Below, in pieces: positions 55,744-63,055 of a stretch of 64,000 nt of DNA. The translations under genes and the position numbers were made by a program. Origin of the DNA: Affinundibacterium flavidum (GTDB lineage Bacteria > Pseudomonadota > Gammaproteobacteria > Burkholderiales > Burkholderiaceae_D); NCBI RefSeq assembly GCF_014284175.1, contig NZ_JACOGA010000008.1:62001-126000 (forward strand), in the 5' to 3' direction. The notes under the pieces are model-generated. The model had not been told where the DNA came from and made no database searches. It saw only the letters and a program-made list of their open reading frames with translations. Each line of letters opens with the position of its first letter. The stretch's first letter is position 1.

Positions 55744-56715
55744 ATGAAGTTTGCCCATAAATCTTTTCTGGCGGTAGCACTGATTGCCGCTAGCTTATTC
55801 GGCTATTACCAAGTTAAGAATCCTGAGAAACAAGTCATTGATGAAGCTGCGCGCCAAGGTGCGAGCGGTGCATTTGTCAAACTCAGCGATGGCGTTACGC
55901 ATTACGAAGAAGCGGGACCGAAAGATGGGCGGGTAGCGGTTCTAGTACACGGCTTCTCCGTTCCATCTTACATCTGGGATCCGACATTTGCAGCCTTGCG
56001 CGATGCAGGTTATCGCGTGATTCGCTTGGATCTGTACGGTCGTGGTTTATCAGATCGCCCGGATGGACAATACGATGGCGCGATGTATGCACGTCAAATT
56101 AATGAACTACTCGATCACCTGCACATCACTCAGCAAATTGACTTATTTGGCTTATCGTTCGGTGGCTATGTCGTAGCGCATTTCGCCGCCAATCATCCAC
56201 AACGAATTCGTAGCTTGGTATTAGTCGATCCTAGCACTACCCGTTCAACCCCACCTGCCATTTTGAAAACACCATTATTGGGTGCATATCTGTTTCAGGT
56301 CCTCGATTTACCCGGCAAAGCGGAGGGACAAAATTCTGACTTCCTGCATCCTGAACAATTCCCAGGCTGGGCGGATCGCTATCGCCCGCAAATGCAATAC
56401 CATGGCTTCGGACGCGCATTACGACGCTCGGCCTTGCGTCTATCAACTGCTGACTTCGCTGGCATGTACGCGGCAATCGATCAGGCAAAATTACCAGTGA
56501 TGTTGGTTTGGGGAAAACAAGATCCGACCTTGCCAGTAGCGAATGCGGCAATCGTGAAAGCGGCAATTAAGAATCTGGAGTATGTAGAAATTGATCAATC
56601 TGGTCATTTACCGCAGATGGAACAAACGACGATTTTCAATGCCAGCATGTTTGTTTTTCTGAATAAGCATGCAGTTGTGAGCAACGATATTGCCCCTGCG
56701 ACACAGGCTAAATAA
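55744..56715 (+). CDS. Alpha/beta hydrolase with N-terminal membrane anchor or signal
   Basis: 323 residues. The N-terminus (FLAVALIAASLFGYYQV) is a signal anchor or uncleaved signal. Alpha/beta-hydrolase motifs: the oxyanion VHGFSVPSYIW, nucleophile elbow GLSFGGYV, Asp in VWGKQDPTLP and His in DQSGHLPQME. The closest pattern is that of C-C bond hydrolases/esterases of the MhpC group; substrate not known. AAGGAG precedes the ATG. It follows the acyltransferases by 50 bp and ends at a strong terminator. Confidence 0.85.
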   Translation: MKFAHKSFLAVALIAASLFGYYQVKNPEKQVIDEAARQGASGAFVKLSDGVTHYEEAGPKDGRVAVLVHGFSVPSYIWDPTFAALRDAGYRVIRLDLYGRGLSDRPDGQYDGAMYARQINELLDHLHITQQIDLFGLSFGGYVVAHFAANHPQRIRSLVLVDPSTTRSTPPAILKTPLLGAYLFQVLDLPGKAEGQNSDFLHPEQFPGWADRYRPQMQYHGFGRALRRSALRLSTADFAGMYAAIDQAKLPVMLVWGKQDPTLPVANAAIVKAAIKNLEYVEIDQSGHLPQMEQTTIFNASMFVFLNKHAVVSNDIAPATQAK

Positions 56716-56723
56716 TCAAAAAA

Positions 56724-56758
56724 AGCAGTGCCCGATATTTTCGGGTACTGCTCTTTTC
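56724..56758 (+). terminator. Rho-independent terminator after the alpha/beta hydrolase
   Basis: A 12-bp stem with one mismatch, AGCAGTGCCCGA (56724-56735) with TCGGGTACTGCT (56741-56752), then CTTTTCTT. It ends the acyltransferase/hydrolase transcript. Confidence 0.88.
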
Positions 56759-56823
56759 TTAGAGTAAATCACTGTATTTTAGATCAGCCTCACTGACACT
56801 TCAATAATGGTTCAATAAGAGTG

Positions 56824-57618
56824 CTAACCCATACTTTGATATAAGCCAGTCACAATATCCATCTGCTGCAAAATACGTTCACTCGTAGTCGCCACTGTGG
56901 TTGCATATTGCTGACGCAGACGCGGATCAGGTGCCTGGCGGATCGCATGATCAAAAAACGCCCATTGTTGTTTGGCGAATTTCAATTCATTTTGTATCGC
57001 TTTGGTATTGTCTGCATTTGTTTCTAACAAACTCAAATTGCTATTGAATTCTTTACGTGCGGCTTCCAGCGCATTCGCCGTATCAGCGCTGGCGATTTCC
57101 CACTGTATGGCTTGATACATTTTCGCCATACGTTGCGATAACATACGTTGGCGACCCGAAATGTTCACTAATTTACCGGCTTTGGAATTCGCGTGTATTT
57201 CCAATTGTTGCGTGACCTTATCGGTCATTTCCAACAAAGTATCACTGGCACGCAAAATCTGTTTGGCATCACCAGTGTTGGGCGCTTTCCCTAGTAATAA
57301 ATCTTTATACGCGATCCAGGATTTGTCGATATTCAATAACGCGGATTTAATTTCCGCTGTGGTCGAAAAATTCTTCAACTCTATCAATTGGCGGTCGAAT
57401 AGAGACAGTGAAGCATCAAGTATTTTCTTAGACGGCTCAAGATCGACGTTCATACCGATTTGCAAATAAGCTTTCGCCATACGTTGCGACAACATACGCT
57501 GACGGCCTGCTTTATTGATTGCATCATTCAGATTGAGTATCTGCGCCAAAGATGGAGTTACAAAACTCCAACCCGCACTACAAACCAGCGCCGCCTTCAA
57601 GATGTCTCTGCGATTCAT
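56824..57618 (-). CDS. Exported PilJ N-terminal-domain protein (two repeats, Tat-like signal)
   Basis: 264 residues from the ATG at 57618, which has GGAG six bases upstream. The N-terminus MNRRDILKAALVCSAGWSF has a twin-arginine-like pattern (NRRDILK), then a cleavable region ending PSLAQ. The mature part holds two PilJ-N (type IV pili methyl-accepting transducer N-terminal) repeats, each with the signature AGRQRMLSQRMAK or SGRQRMLSQRMAK (about residues 38-50 and 153-165). These all-helical domains are sensors in PilJ and NarX-like proteins; here no signalling domain follows, so it may bind a small ligand or partner in the periplasm. A related protein is at 61868-62698. Confidence 0.82.
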   Translation of the reverse strand: MNRRDILKAALVCSAGWSFVTPSLAQILNLNDAINKAGRQRMLSQRMAKAYLQIGMNVDLEPSKKILDASLSLFDRQLIELKNFSTTAEIKSALLNIDKSWIAYKDLLLGKAPNTGDAKQILRASDTLLEMTDKVTQQLEIHANSKAGKLVNISGRQRMLSQRMAKMYQAIQWEIASADTANALEAARKEFNSNLSLLETNADNTKAIQNELKFAKQQWAFFDHAIRQAPDPRLRQQYATTVATTSERILQQMDIVTGLYQSMG

Positions 57619-57763
57619 ACACACTCCAGGGAAATTAGTGTGCATAGTAGAACTAGCGCATGACACAAGCTATCCGTCGATAGAACTACGACGGCAATAT
57701 TTTAGAGCTAGAGACTGCATGAAATATTTGAAGGTACACAAACCACATGTAAGCTACGGCATC

Positions 57764-57800
57764 TCAAAATTAAACCCCTCAACGCCGAGACCTTGAGGGG
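57764..57800 (-). terminator. Terminator of the phhA transcript (minus strand)
   Basis: An 8-bp perfect stem, CCCCTCAA (57775-57782) with TTGAGGGG (57793-57800). On the minus strand it is followed by TTTAATTTT. It lies 42 bp past the phhA stop. Confidence 0.82.
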
Positions 57801-57841
57801 CTTATCACTACTTCTCGTACCGAGAACGACCGCAATAAATT

Positions 57842-58726
57842 TTATGGCGCTGGCAACAATTCAACTTCGCCATCCAGCAAAGAATTCGCTGGCAACACAT
57901 CCATCGATTTCAGCTTCTCATAAATCGGCGTGAAATCTGGCGCCGTGCCATCGAATAATTGCTGATAGCTATCAATCACAAAATACGTTTCTTGATACGA
58001 ATCGATTTTGTACAAAGTCCGCAGGCAGCGTTCAATATCTAAACGTATATGACGCGATTTCGTACCCGGTGTCAGGCAATATTCGACCTCACCACCCGAA
58101 GACAAAATACCTGCGCCATAGATACGTACACCGGCGGGTGTATTGATCAAGCCAAACTCTACCGTGTACCAATACAAACGCGCTAATTCATCCAAACCAC
58201 CAAGGCGCATCGCTTTCAAACCGCCCTGACCGTAGCGCTGCATATAGTCCGCAAATACAGGATTAAATAGCAAAGGCACGTGCCCAAAGAAATCATGGAA
58301 CACATCGGGTTCCACGATGTAATTGAATTCCTCTGGAGTGCGCAACCACACTGTCACTGGAAAACGGCGGTTCGCCAGATGATCAAAGAAAGTTAATTCT
58401 GGGATTAGACCTGGCACCGCCACGATAGTCCAGCCAGTGGCCGCAAATAATTCTTTCGAGGTTTTTTCAAACACAGGAATACCTGCGCTGATATCCATCT
58501 TTGCCAAGGCTTCGATGAATTCGTCACAGGCACGTCCTGGCAGTAAAGCTGACTGACGCTGATACAACTTACGCCAAAGATCATGCTCGGCCTCGGTATA
58601 GGAGTTCCAATCTTGCTGCACGACATAATGTGCATCCATGCGCTGGTAGTCGCCGCGTAAGGCAGCGCCATCCGACTTCTCTGCGACGGTGGCGAGAAAG
58701 TCTTCATTTGAAACTGAGGTTTCCAT
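57842..58726 (-). CDS. phhA: Phenylalanine 4-monooxygenase
   Basis: Iron- and tetrahydropterin-dependent hydroxylation of phenylalanine to tyrosine. 294 residues, the bacterial catalytic-domain length. Iron ligands are His144 and His149 in PDVFHDFFGHVPLL and Glu190 in WYTVEFGL. The pterin-binding GLIPELTFFDHLANRRFPV is conserved. GGAG precedes the ATG, directly after the T-run of a hairpin, which may attenuate expression. It is downstream of hppD on the same strand. Confidence 0.96.
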   Translation of the reverse strand: METSVSNEDFLATVAEKSDGAALRGDYQRMDAHYVVQQDWNSYTEAEHDLWRKLYQRQSALLPGRACDEFIEALAKMDISAGIPVFEKTSKELFAATGWTIVAVPGLIPELTFFDHLANRRFPVTVWLRTPEEFNYIVEPDVFHDFFGHVPLLFNPVFADYMQRYGQGGLKAMRLGGLDELARLYWYTVEFGLINTPAGVRIYGAGILSSGGEVEYCLTPGTKSRHIRLDIERCLRTLYKIDSYQETYFVIDSYQQLFDGTAPDFTPIYEKLKSMDVLPANSLLDGEVELLPAP

Positions 58727-58735
58727 GTTATCTCC

Positions 58736-58760
58736 AAAAAAAAGCCAACGTGATGTCAGC
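58736..58760 (-). terminator. Hairpin with T-run between hppD and phhA
   Basis: On the minus strand: GCTGAC (58760-58755), 5-nt loop, GTTGGC (58749-58744; two wobble pairs), then eight T residues (58743-58736) and at once the phhA ribosome binding site GGAGA. It is a weak intrinsic terminator that could lower phhA expression relative to hppD. Confidence 0.55.
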
Positions 58761-58807
58761 TTTTTTCTTTTTCTTTATGCGGACTAAATTTTCAAATCAC
58801 TTAAAAA

Positions 58808-59926
58808 TTATGCCGTTGTTGTTGAATCGTCTTTTAACACACCACGACGGATCTGATCCAATTCGATAGATTCAAACAAGGCGCGGAAGTTACCTTCGCC
58901 GAAACCTTGATCGCCCTTGCGTTGAATAACTTCAAAGAAGATAGGACCAATGACAGTGGTAGTGAAAATCTGCAATAACAATTCACGGGAAGTTTCTGTG
59001 CTCTTACCATCCATCAAGATACGCAATTTGCGCAATTCTTCGACGTTTTCACCATGACCTGGCAAACGACGATCGACCAGATCGTAGTAAGTATCGATCG
59101 TATCTTGGAAAGAAACGCCAGCAGCTTTCATATCACGGATAGTTTGGTACACGTCATCGGTACCCATCGCGATATGTTGTACGCCTTCGCCGTGATACAA
59201 GTCGAGATATTCAGAGATCTGAGATTTGTCATCAGAAGATTCATTAATAGGGATACGAATCTTGCCGCACGGTGAAGTCATTGCTTTGGACTTCAAACCA
59301 GTCAATTTACCTGCTATGTCGAAGTAACGAATTTCGCGGAAGTTAAACAAAGTTTCGTAGAAATCCGACCATTCAGCCATACGACCACGATGTACATTGT
59401 GCGTTAAGTGATCGATATAAGTTAAGCCATGACCTTTAGGATTAGGATCAACGCCAGGAATCGCCACGAAGTCGGCATCATAGATACTGATGTTGCCGAT
59501 AGCACCGGGGGCGGCGCCGTCTTTGCCTTGCCAACGGTCGACGAAATACACCAAAGAATCACCAATACCCTTAATCGCAGGGATATTCAATTCCATAGGA
59601 CCAGTTTGATTGTCGAAGCCCCATGCACCCAATTCCAAAGCACGTTTGTATGCATGGTTTGCATCTTTAACACGGATTGCAAATGCACATACAGAAGGGC
59701 CATGCTTACGTGCAAAACGTTGTGCAAATGAATCTGGTTCGGCATTGATAATGAAATTGACGCCGCCCTGACGATACAAAGTGACATTCTTAGTACGATG
59801 CTTAGCGATCGCCGTAAAGCCCATCTCGATAAACAGCTTTTCTAATTCTTTTGGTTCTGGCGCAGCGTATTCGATAAATTCGAAGCCATCTGTCCCCATC
59901 GGGTTTTCCCAAGTTTGGATTGTCAT
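58808..59926 (-). CDS. hppD: 4-hydroxyphenylpyruvate dioxygenase
   Basis: The Fe(II) enzyme that converts 4-hydroxyphenylpyruvate to homogentisate in tyrosine breakdown. 372 residues. Iron ligands: His173 in YIDHLTHNVHRG, His251 in GVQHIAMGTDD and Glu332 in FFEVIQRKGDQGFGEGN. The C-terminal GFGEGNFRALFESIE is diagnostic. GGAG lies before the ATG. It is the first gene of the minus-strand unit with phhA and is divergent from an Lrp-type regulator. Homogentisate dioxygenase is not in this window. Confidence 0.97.
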   Translation of the reverse strand: MTIQTWENPMGTDGFEFIEYAAPEPKELEKLFIEMGFTAIAKHRTKNVTLYRQGGVNFIINAEPDSFAQRFARKHGPSVCAFAIRVKDANHAYKRALELGAWGFDNQTGPMELNIPAIKGIGDSLVYFVDRWQGKDGAAPGAIGNISIYDADFVAIPGVDPNPKGHGLTYIDHLTHNVHRGRMAEWSDFYETLFNFREIRYFDIAGKLTGLKSKAMTSPCGKIRIPINESSDDKSQISEYLDLYHGEGVQHIAMGTDDVYQTIRDMKAAGVSFQDTIDTYYDLVDRRLPGHGENVEELRKLRILMDGKSTETSRELLLQIFTTTVIGPIFFEVIQRKGDQGFGEGNFRALFESIELDQIRRGVLKDDSTTTA

Positions 59927-60127
59927 TTGTTATCTCCGGTTAAATTCAATTGTTATGACGTGCAGCTTTATTTCAAATGACCAATGATTTGATCAAAACA
60001 AAAAAACCTTGCGCCAGGTCAATCCGCAAGTATAAAGCCTGTATTACGCCATAAAATACCAAAATACCGCACAAATACAGCTATTTGAGCAATAATATTG
60101 CTACCAAATCTAACATGGAGGCAGAAT
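59927..60127. promoter_or_regulatory. Divergent regulatory region hppD / Lrp-type regulator
   Basis: 201 bp, AT-rich near 59990-60120, with A- and T-tracts (for example CAAAACAAAAAAACC and GCCATAAAATACCAAAATACC). Such tracts suit Lrp-type binding. The promoters of both units must lie here; no exact boxes are claimed. Confidence 0.5.
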
Positions 60128-60628
60128 ATGTCTCAAATAGAACTCGATAAAATTGATCGCAAAATTTTAGCTATTTTACAAGCCGATGGTAGGCTTACGA
60201 ATCAAGAAGTTGCCGAGCGAGTCAATCTGTCGCCATCACCTTGCTTACGTCGTATCAAAAGACTAGAAGACGCCGGAGTAATACGCAAGTACGTGGCACT
60301 AATAGAAGCGGAAAAAATTGGCTTGGGCCTATTAGCCTACATCAACGTGCGCCTGGAGAAACACACCGACACCCCAGCCAAAGGCAGCTCACGCTCGCCG
60401 CGTATTGACTTCGCGGCTTCAGTGGAGCAATGGCCAGAGGTGGTTGCCTGCTATGCGATGACTGGTGAAATGGACTATTTACTGCGCGTAAGAGTCGAAG
60501 ATATGAACCACTTCTCACGTTTCATGATGGAAACCTTGCTTAAGCATCCTGCGGTACTCGATGTGAAATCTAGCTTCGCGTTACAACAGATTAAAGATAC
60601 GACGGCCCTGCCAGTGGGAAATGCATAG
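60128..60628 (+). CDS. Lrp/AsnC-family transcriptional regulator
   Basis: 166 residues from the ATG at 60128, preceded by GGAGG seven bases upstream. N-terminal helix-turn-helix (LDKIDRKILAILQADGRLTN and NLSPSPCLRRIKRLEDAGVI), then the AsnC ligand-binding (RAM) domain (about 70-150) with an extra loop (HTDTPAKGSSRSPR) not seen in every family member. Divergence from hppD and phhA suggests it responds to phenylalanine or tyrosine and controls them; that role is inferred from position. Confidence 0.9.
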   Translation: MSQIELDKIDRKILAILQADGRLTNQEVAERVNLSPSPCLRRIKRLEDAGVIRKYVALIEAEKIGLGLLAYINVRLEKHTDTPAKGSSRSPRIDFAASVEQWPEVVACYAMTGEMDYLLRVRVEDMNHFSRFMMETLLKHPAVLDVKSSFALQQIKDTTALPVGNA

Positions 60629-60692
60629 AAACGAACTGGGCAGCGTTGCTGCGGTGATCGATTTGAACCGCCCATTCCTTATTCGCAATAGC

Positions 60693-60722
60693 GAACAAAA
60701 ACGAACAATAATGAACAATAAA
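60693..60722. repeat. 10-bp tandem repeat after the Lrp-type gene
   Basis: GAACAAAAAC, GAACAATAAT, GAACAATAAA (60693-60722), three units, running into the terminator. Confidence 0.75.
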
Positions 60723-60745
60723 AAAACCGATCCTGAGATCGGTTT
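60718..60745 (-). terminator. Terminator of pstS (minus strand)
   Basis: A perfect stem AAACCGATC (60724-60732) with GATCGGTTT (60737-60745). On the minus strand it is followed by TTTTTTTATTG, and it lies about 30 bp past the pstS stop. It may also end the convergent Lrp transcript. Confidence 0.85.
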
Positions 60746-60775
60746 ATAAAGAGTGGACTAAATCTATATCTGCAT

Positions 60776-61792
60776 TTAGTTTTTTGGTTCGCGCTTCAAT
60801 AATTCTTCGATGGTCACACCGACTTCGGCTTCACCGCCAAATGCTGTACCGGTCTTTTTCACTTTGTAATTCACCATAGTGTGACGATAATCTTTCATCG
60901 ACAAAGGAATGTATTTCACTTGTTTCACCACCGCTTCAGCATTATTGAGGTAGTAGTCAACAAAAGCATGCACTTCTGGACGTTCATTGGCTTTTGCATT
61001 CACGTAAATGAATAGTGGACGCGCCAATGGTTTATAGCTGGCATCCATCACCGCTTTCACTGAAGGTAATACCGCATTCTTACTATCTTTAGCCACAATC
61101 GCAGCGGCTTTCAACTTCTTACTATTTTCCGAATAGTAAGCAAAGCCCAGATAGCCTAAAGCATTCACATCACGCGATACCGCTTGCACGATCACATTGT
61201 CGTCTTCTGAAGTCGTAAAATCGGTACGGCTAGACTTGGCTTTACCGTTGATCGCTTCGGTAAAATAATCGAAAGTGCCGGAGTCTGCACCCGGGCCATA
61301 CAATTTAATCGGTGTTGCTGGCCATGCTGGGTTAACCTGATCCCAAGTTGTAATCACACCTTGCGCTGCGGGCTCCCACAATTTCTTCAATTCCTCGACT
61401 GTAATTTTGCTGAGAAATTTATTCTTAGGATTGACCACCAGCGTCACGGCATCAAATGCGACTGGAAGCTCCATGTAGTAGATACCATTCTTGCTGCATT
61501 CTGCCATTTCCTTTTTCAGGATAGGACGCGATGCGTCTGAAATATCGGTTTCGCCTTTACAGAATTTTTTGAATCCACCGCCAGTACCGGCGATACCAAT
61601 CGTAAATTTCGTTGCAGGATTTTTTTCACGGAAACTTTCAGACATCGCTTCTGTAATCGGAAATACGGTGCTGGAACCATCGATTTTAATCATGGTCTGC
61701 GCTTGCGCCTTGAGTGGGTGCGCAGTCAATGCACTCGCCAACATCAATAAAGACATCGAAGCCAGGATTTTTTTCGGTAGCGAAGGTTTCAT
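60776..61792 (-). CDS. pstS: PstS-type phosphate-binding periplasmic protein
   Basis: 338 residues with a signal peptide ending KAQAQ. The phosphate-binding pattern is intact: DGSSTVFPITEAMSE, GTGGGFKKFCKGETDI, SDASRPI and GPGADSGTFDYF. AGGA precedes the ATG. It is the high-affinity binding protein of a phosphate ABC transporter, but pstC, pstA, pstB, phoU and phoBR are not adjacent. The upstream neighbour in the same direction is a PilJ-N protein, an unusual pairing. No Pho box was recognised upstream. Confidence 0.88.
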   Translation of the reverse strand: MKPSLPKKILASMSLLMLASALTAHPLKAQAQTMIKIDGSSTVFPITEAMSESFREKNPATKFTIGIAGTGGGFKKFCKGETDISDASRPILKKEMAECSKNGIYYMELPVAFDAVTLVVNPKNKFLSKITVEELKKLWEPAAQGVITTWDQVNPAWPATPIKLYGPGADSGTFDYFTEAINGKAKSSRTDFTTSEDDNVIVQAVSRDVNALGYLGFAYYSENSKKLKAAAIVAKDSKNAVLPSVKAVMDASYKPLARPLFIYVNAKANERPEVHAFVDYYLNNAEAVVKQVKYIPLSMKDYRHTMVNYKVKKTGTAFGGEAEVGVTIEELLKREPKN

Positions 61793-61867
61793 AGTAATTC
61801 CTGATTGAATTGAGCTGAAATTGTGTGAATTTAAATGGGGTGATAAGAAAGTAAGAGGCAGAACAAA

Positions 61868-62698
61868 TTAACGTTCGGCGATAATGCTAGGGTCTGGCGG
61901 CAAGCCATAACCGAGACGCACAATTTCGACCATCATCTGCGCAATTCTGTCGCTGGTAGATGAGATATTACGCAAGTCTTCTGCACGCAAAGCTGTTGCA
62001 CTCAAAGCCTTTTCATAAAACATCCATTGCTGTTGCGCCAAATTTAGACGCGACTTCAATGCCTTATCATCTTGCGCTTCGTCTGCTAACAAATTCATTC
62101 CATTCACAAACTCAATCCGTGATTGCGCCAAATCGACTTGCAAACCCTGCTTCGCTTGCATATTTTTATCCATGGAACGCAGCAAGACAATTTTTGCCAT
62201 GCGCTGCGCGAGTGATGCCTGACGCAATGCGAGACCCGTGATGCGCGATGTTGTGTCATTCGTTTCGGATTCGATCGCGAAAGAAAGGAAGTTCATCTTA
62301 ATCAAGAGATCTTCGTTGACGTCATACATCGCTGCTGCGGTTTTTGCATTCAGCTTAGGTAAAGATTCGACCTGATCATTTAAGGCAAGATTAACGCGGT
62401 TAAATGCCTTACCCGATTTTTCGGTTTTCATCTGGCGCGACAAATCTTTGCGTAAGCGTGCGATGGTTTCAAATGAACGAGAGCGTTCAACCTCTGTATG
62501 TCCGCTCAAAATACCAAGTGCCATTTGCAAGCTGAGTTTGTAGCTGCGTTCCGATTCTAGGCGGAACATGCCAGCCGTCAATAAAGCTGGTGTAGCGTTC
62601 GATCCGGGTGCGGTAACAGGTCTATAGTCGGCGCTAGCCGCAGTCCCGCAAAGGCATATAGAAATGAAGGCGAATTTTAGGGATTTTTGTAACATCAT
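61868..62698 (-). CDS. Exported PilJ N-terminal-domain-like protein
   Basis: 277 residues from the ATG at 62698 (a second ATG follows directly), with GAG upstream; longer in-frame starts lack a signal peptide. Signal peptide: SLKFAFISICLCGTAASA. The mature protein is all-helical. It carries one clear PilJ-N signature, LALRQASLAQRMAKIVLL (about residues 157-174), and a weaker N-terminal repeat (LSLQMALGILSGHTEVERS). It resembles the protein at 56824-57618. It lies 75 bp before pstS in the same direction, so the two may be co-transcribed and work together in the periplasm. Confidence 0.75.
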   Translation of the reverse strand: MMLQKSLKFAFISICLCGTAASADYRPVTAPGSNATPALLTAGMFRLESERSYKLSLQMALGILSGHTEVERSRSFETIARLRKDLSRQMKTEKSGKAFNRVNLALNDQVESLPKLNAKTAAAMYDVNEDLLIKMNFLSFAIESETNDTTSRITGLALRQASLAQRMAKIVLLRSMDKNMQAKQGLQVDLAQSRIEFVNGMNLLADEAQDDKALKSRLNLAQQQWMFYEKALSATALRAEDLRNISSTSDRIAQMMVEIVRLGYGLPPDPSIIAER

Positions 62699-63055
62699 GT
62701 TCTCAGTCATCTGCAATTGAAATCGATTTATACGCACTGAAATCCAATTGAATCGAATCAAATATGAACCAGAGTCAGATTCGTTTCAGTGCTTTATTTT
62801 GTATGTGAATTGTAATGAGGAGATGTGACGAGATTATTACAACGATGTCGTAGAGCTTATGCAAATAAGATGCACTGCATTTTTGAAAGGCAGAAGGGAT
62901 TGAACCTTAGGGTGCGCCGTGCGCACCAGAGTATCGATGCGATCATGATCACTTTCGGGTACGCGGTCATGGTGCGCATGGAGCACCCTACGAAATACGG
63001 TGACGAGTAGAGGCTGAGGCAGACACGACGACTGCGGCGTCTTTTGACATCAATT
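62699..63055. other. Intergenic region between the PilJ-N protein and cca
   Basis: About 357 bp without a convincing gene. It contains the promoter region of the PilJ-N/pstS unit near 62700-62830 (direct repeats of GAAATC/GAATCGAATCAAAT type), and the palindrome at 62907-62991. The short open frames here are not supported. Confidence 0.5.
62907..62991. repeat. 85-bp palindromic repeat (GTAGGGTGCGCC type)
   Basis: Left arm TTAGGGTGCGCCGTGCGCAC (from 62907) and right arm complement ending GAGCACCCTAC (62991), about 21 bp each with few mismatches, and a 43-bp spacer. The arm sequence is almost identical to that at 39539-39598, so this is a dispersed family. Confidence 0.8.

Noticed and set aside
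1082-60722. CRISPR-like arrays made of the 10-15 bp tandem repeats
   Set aside because: The units are too short, have no spacers between them, and no cas genes are present.
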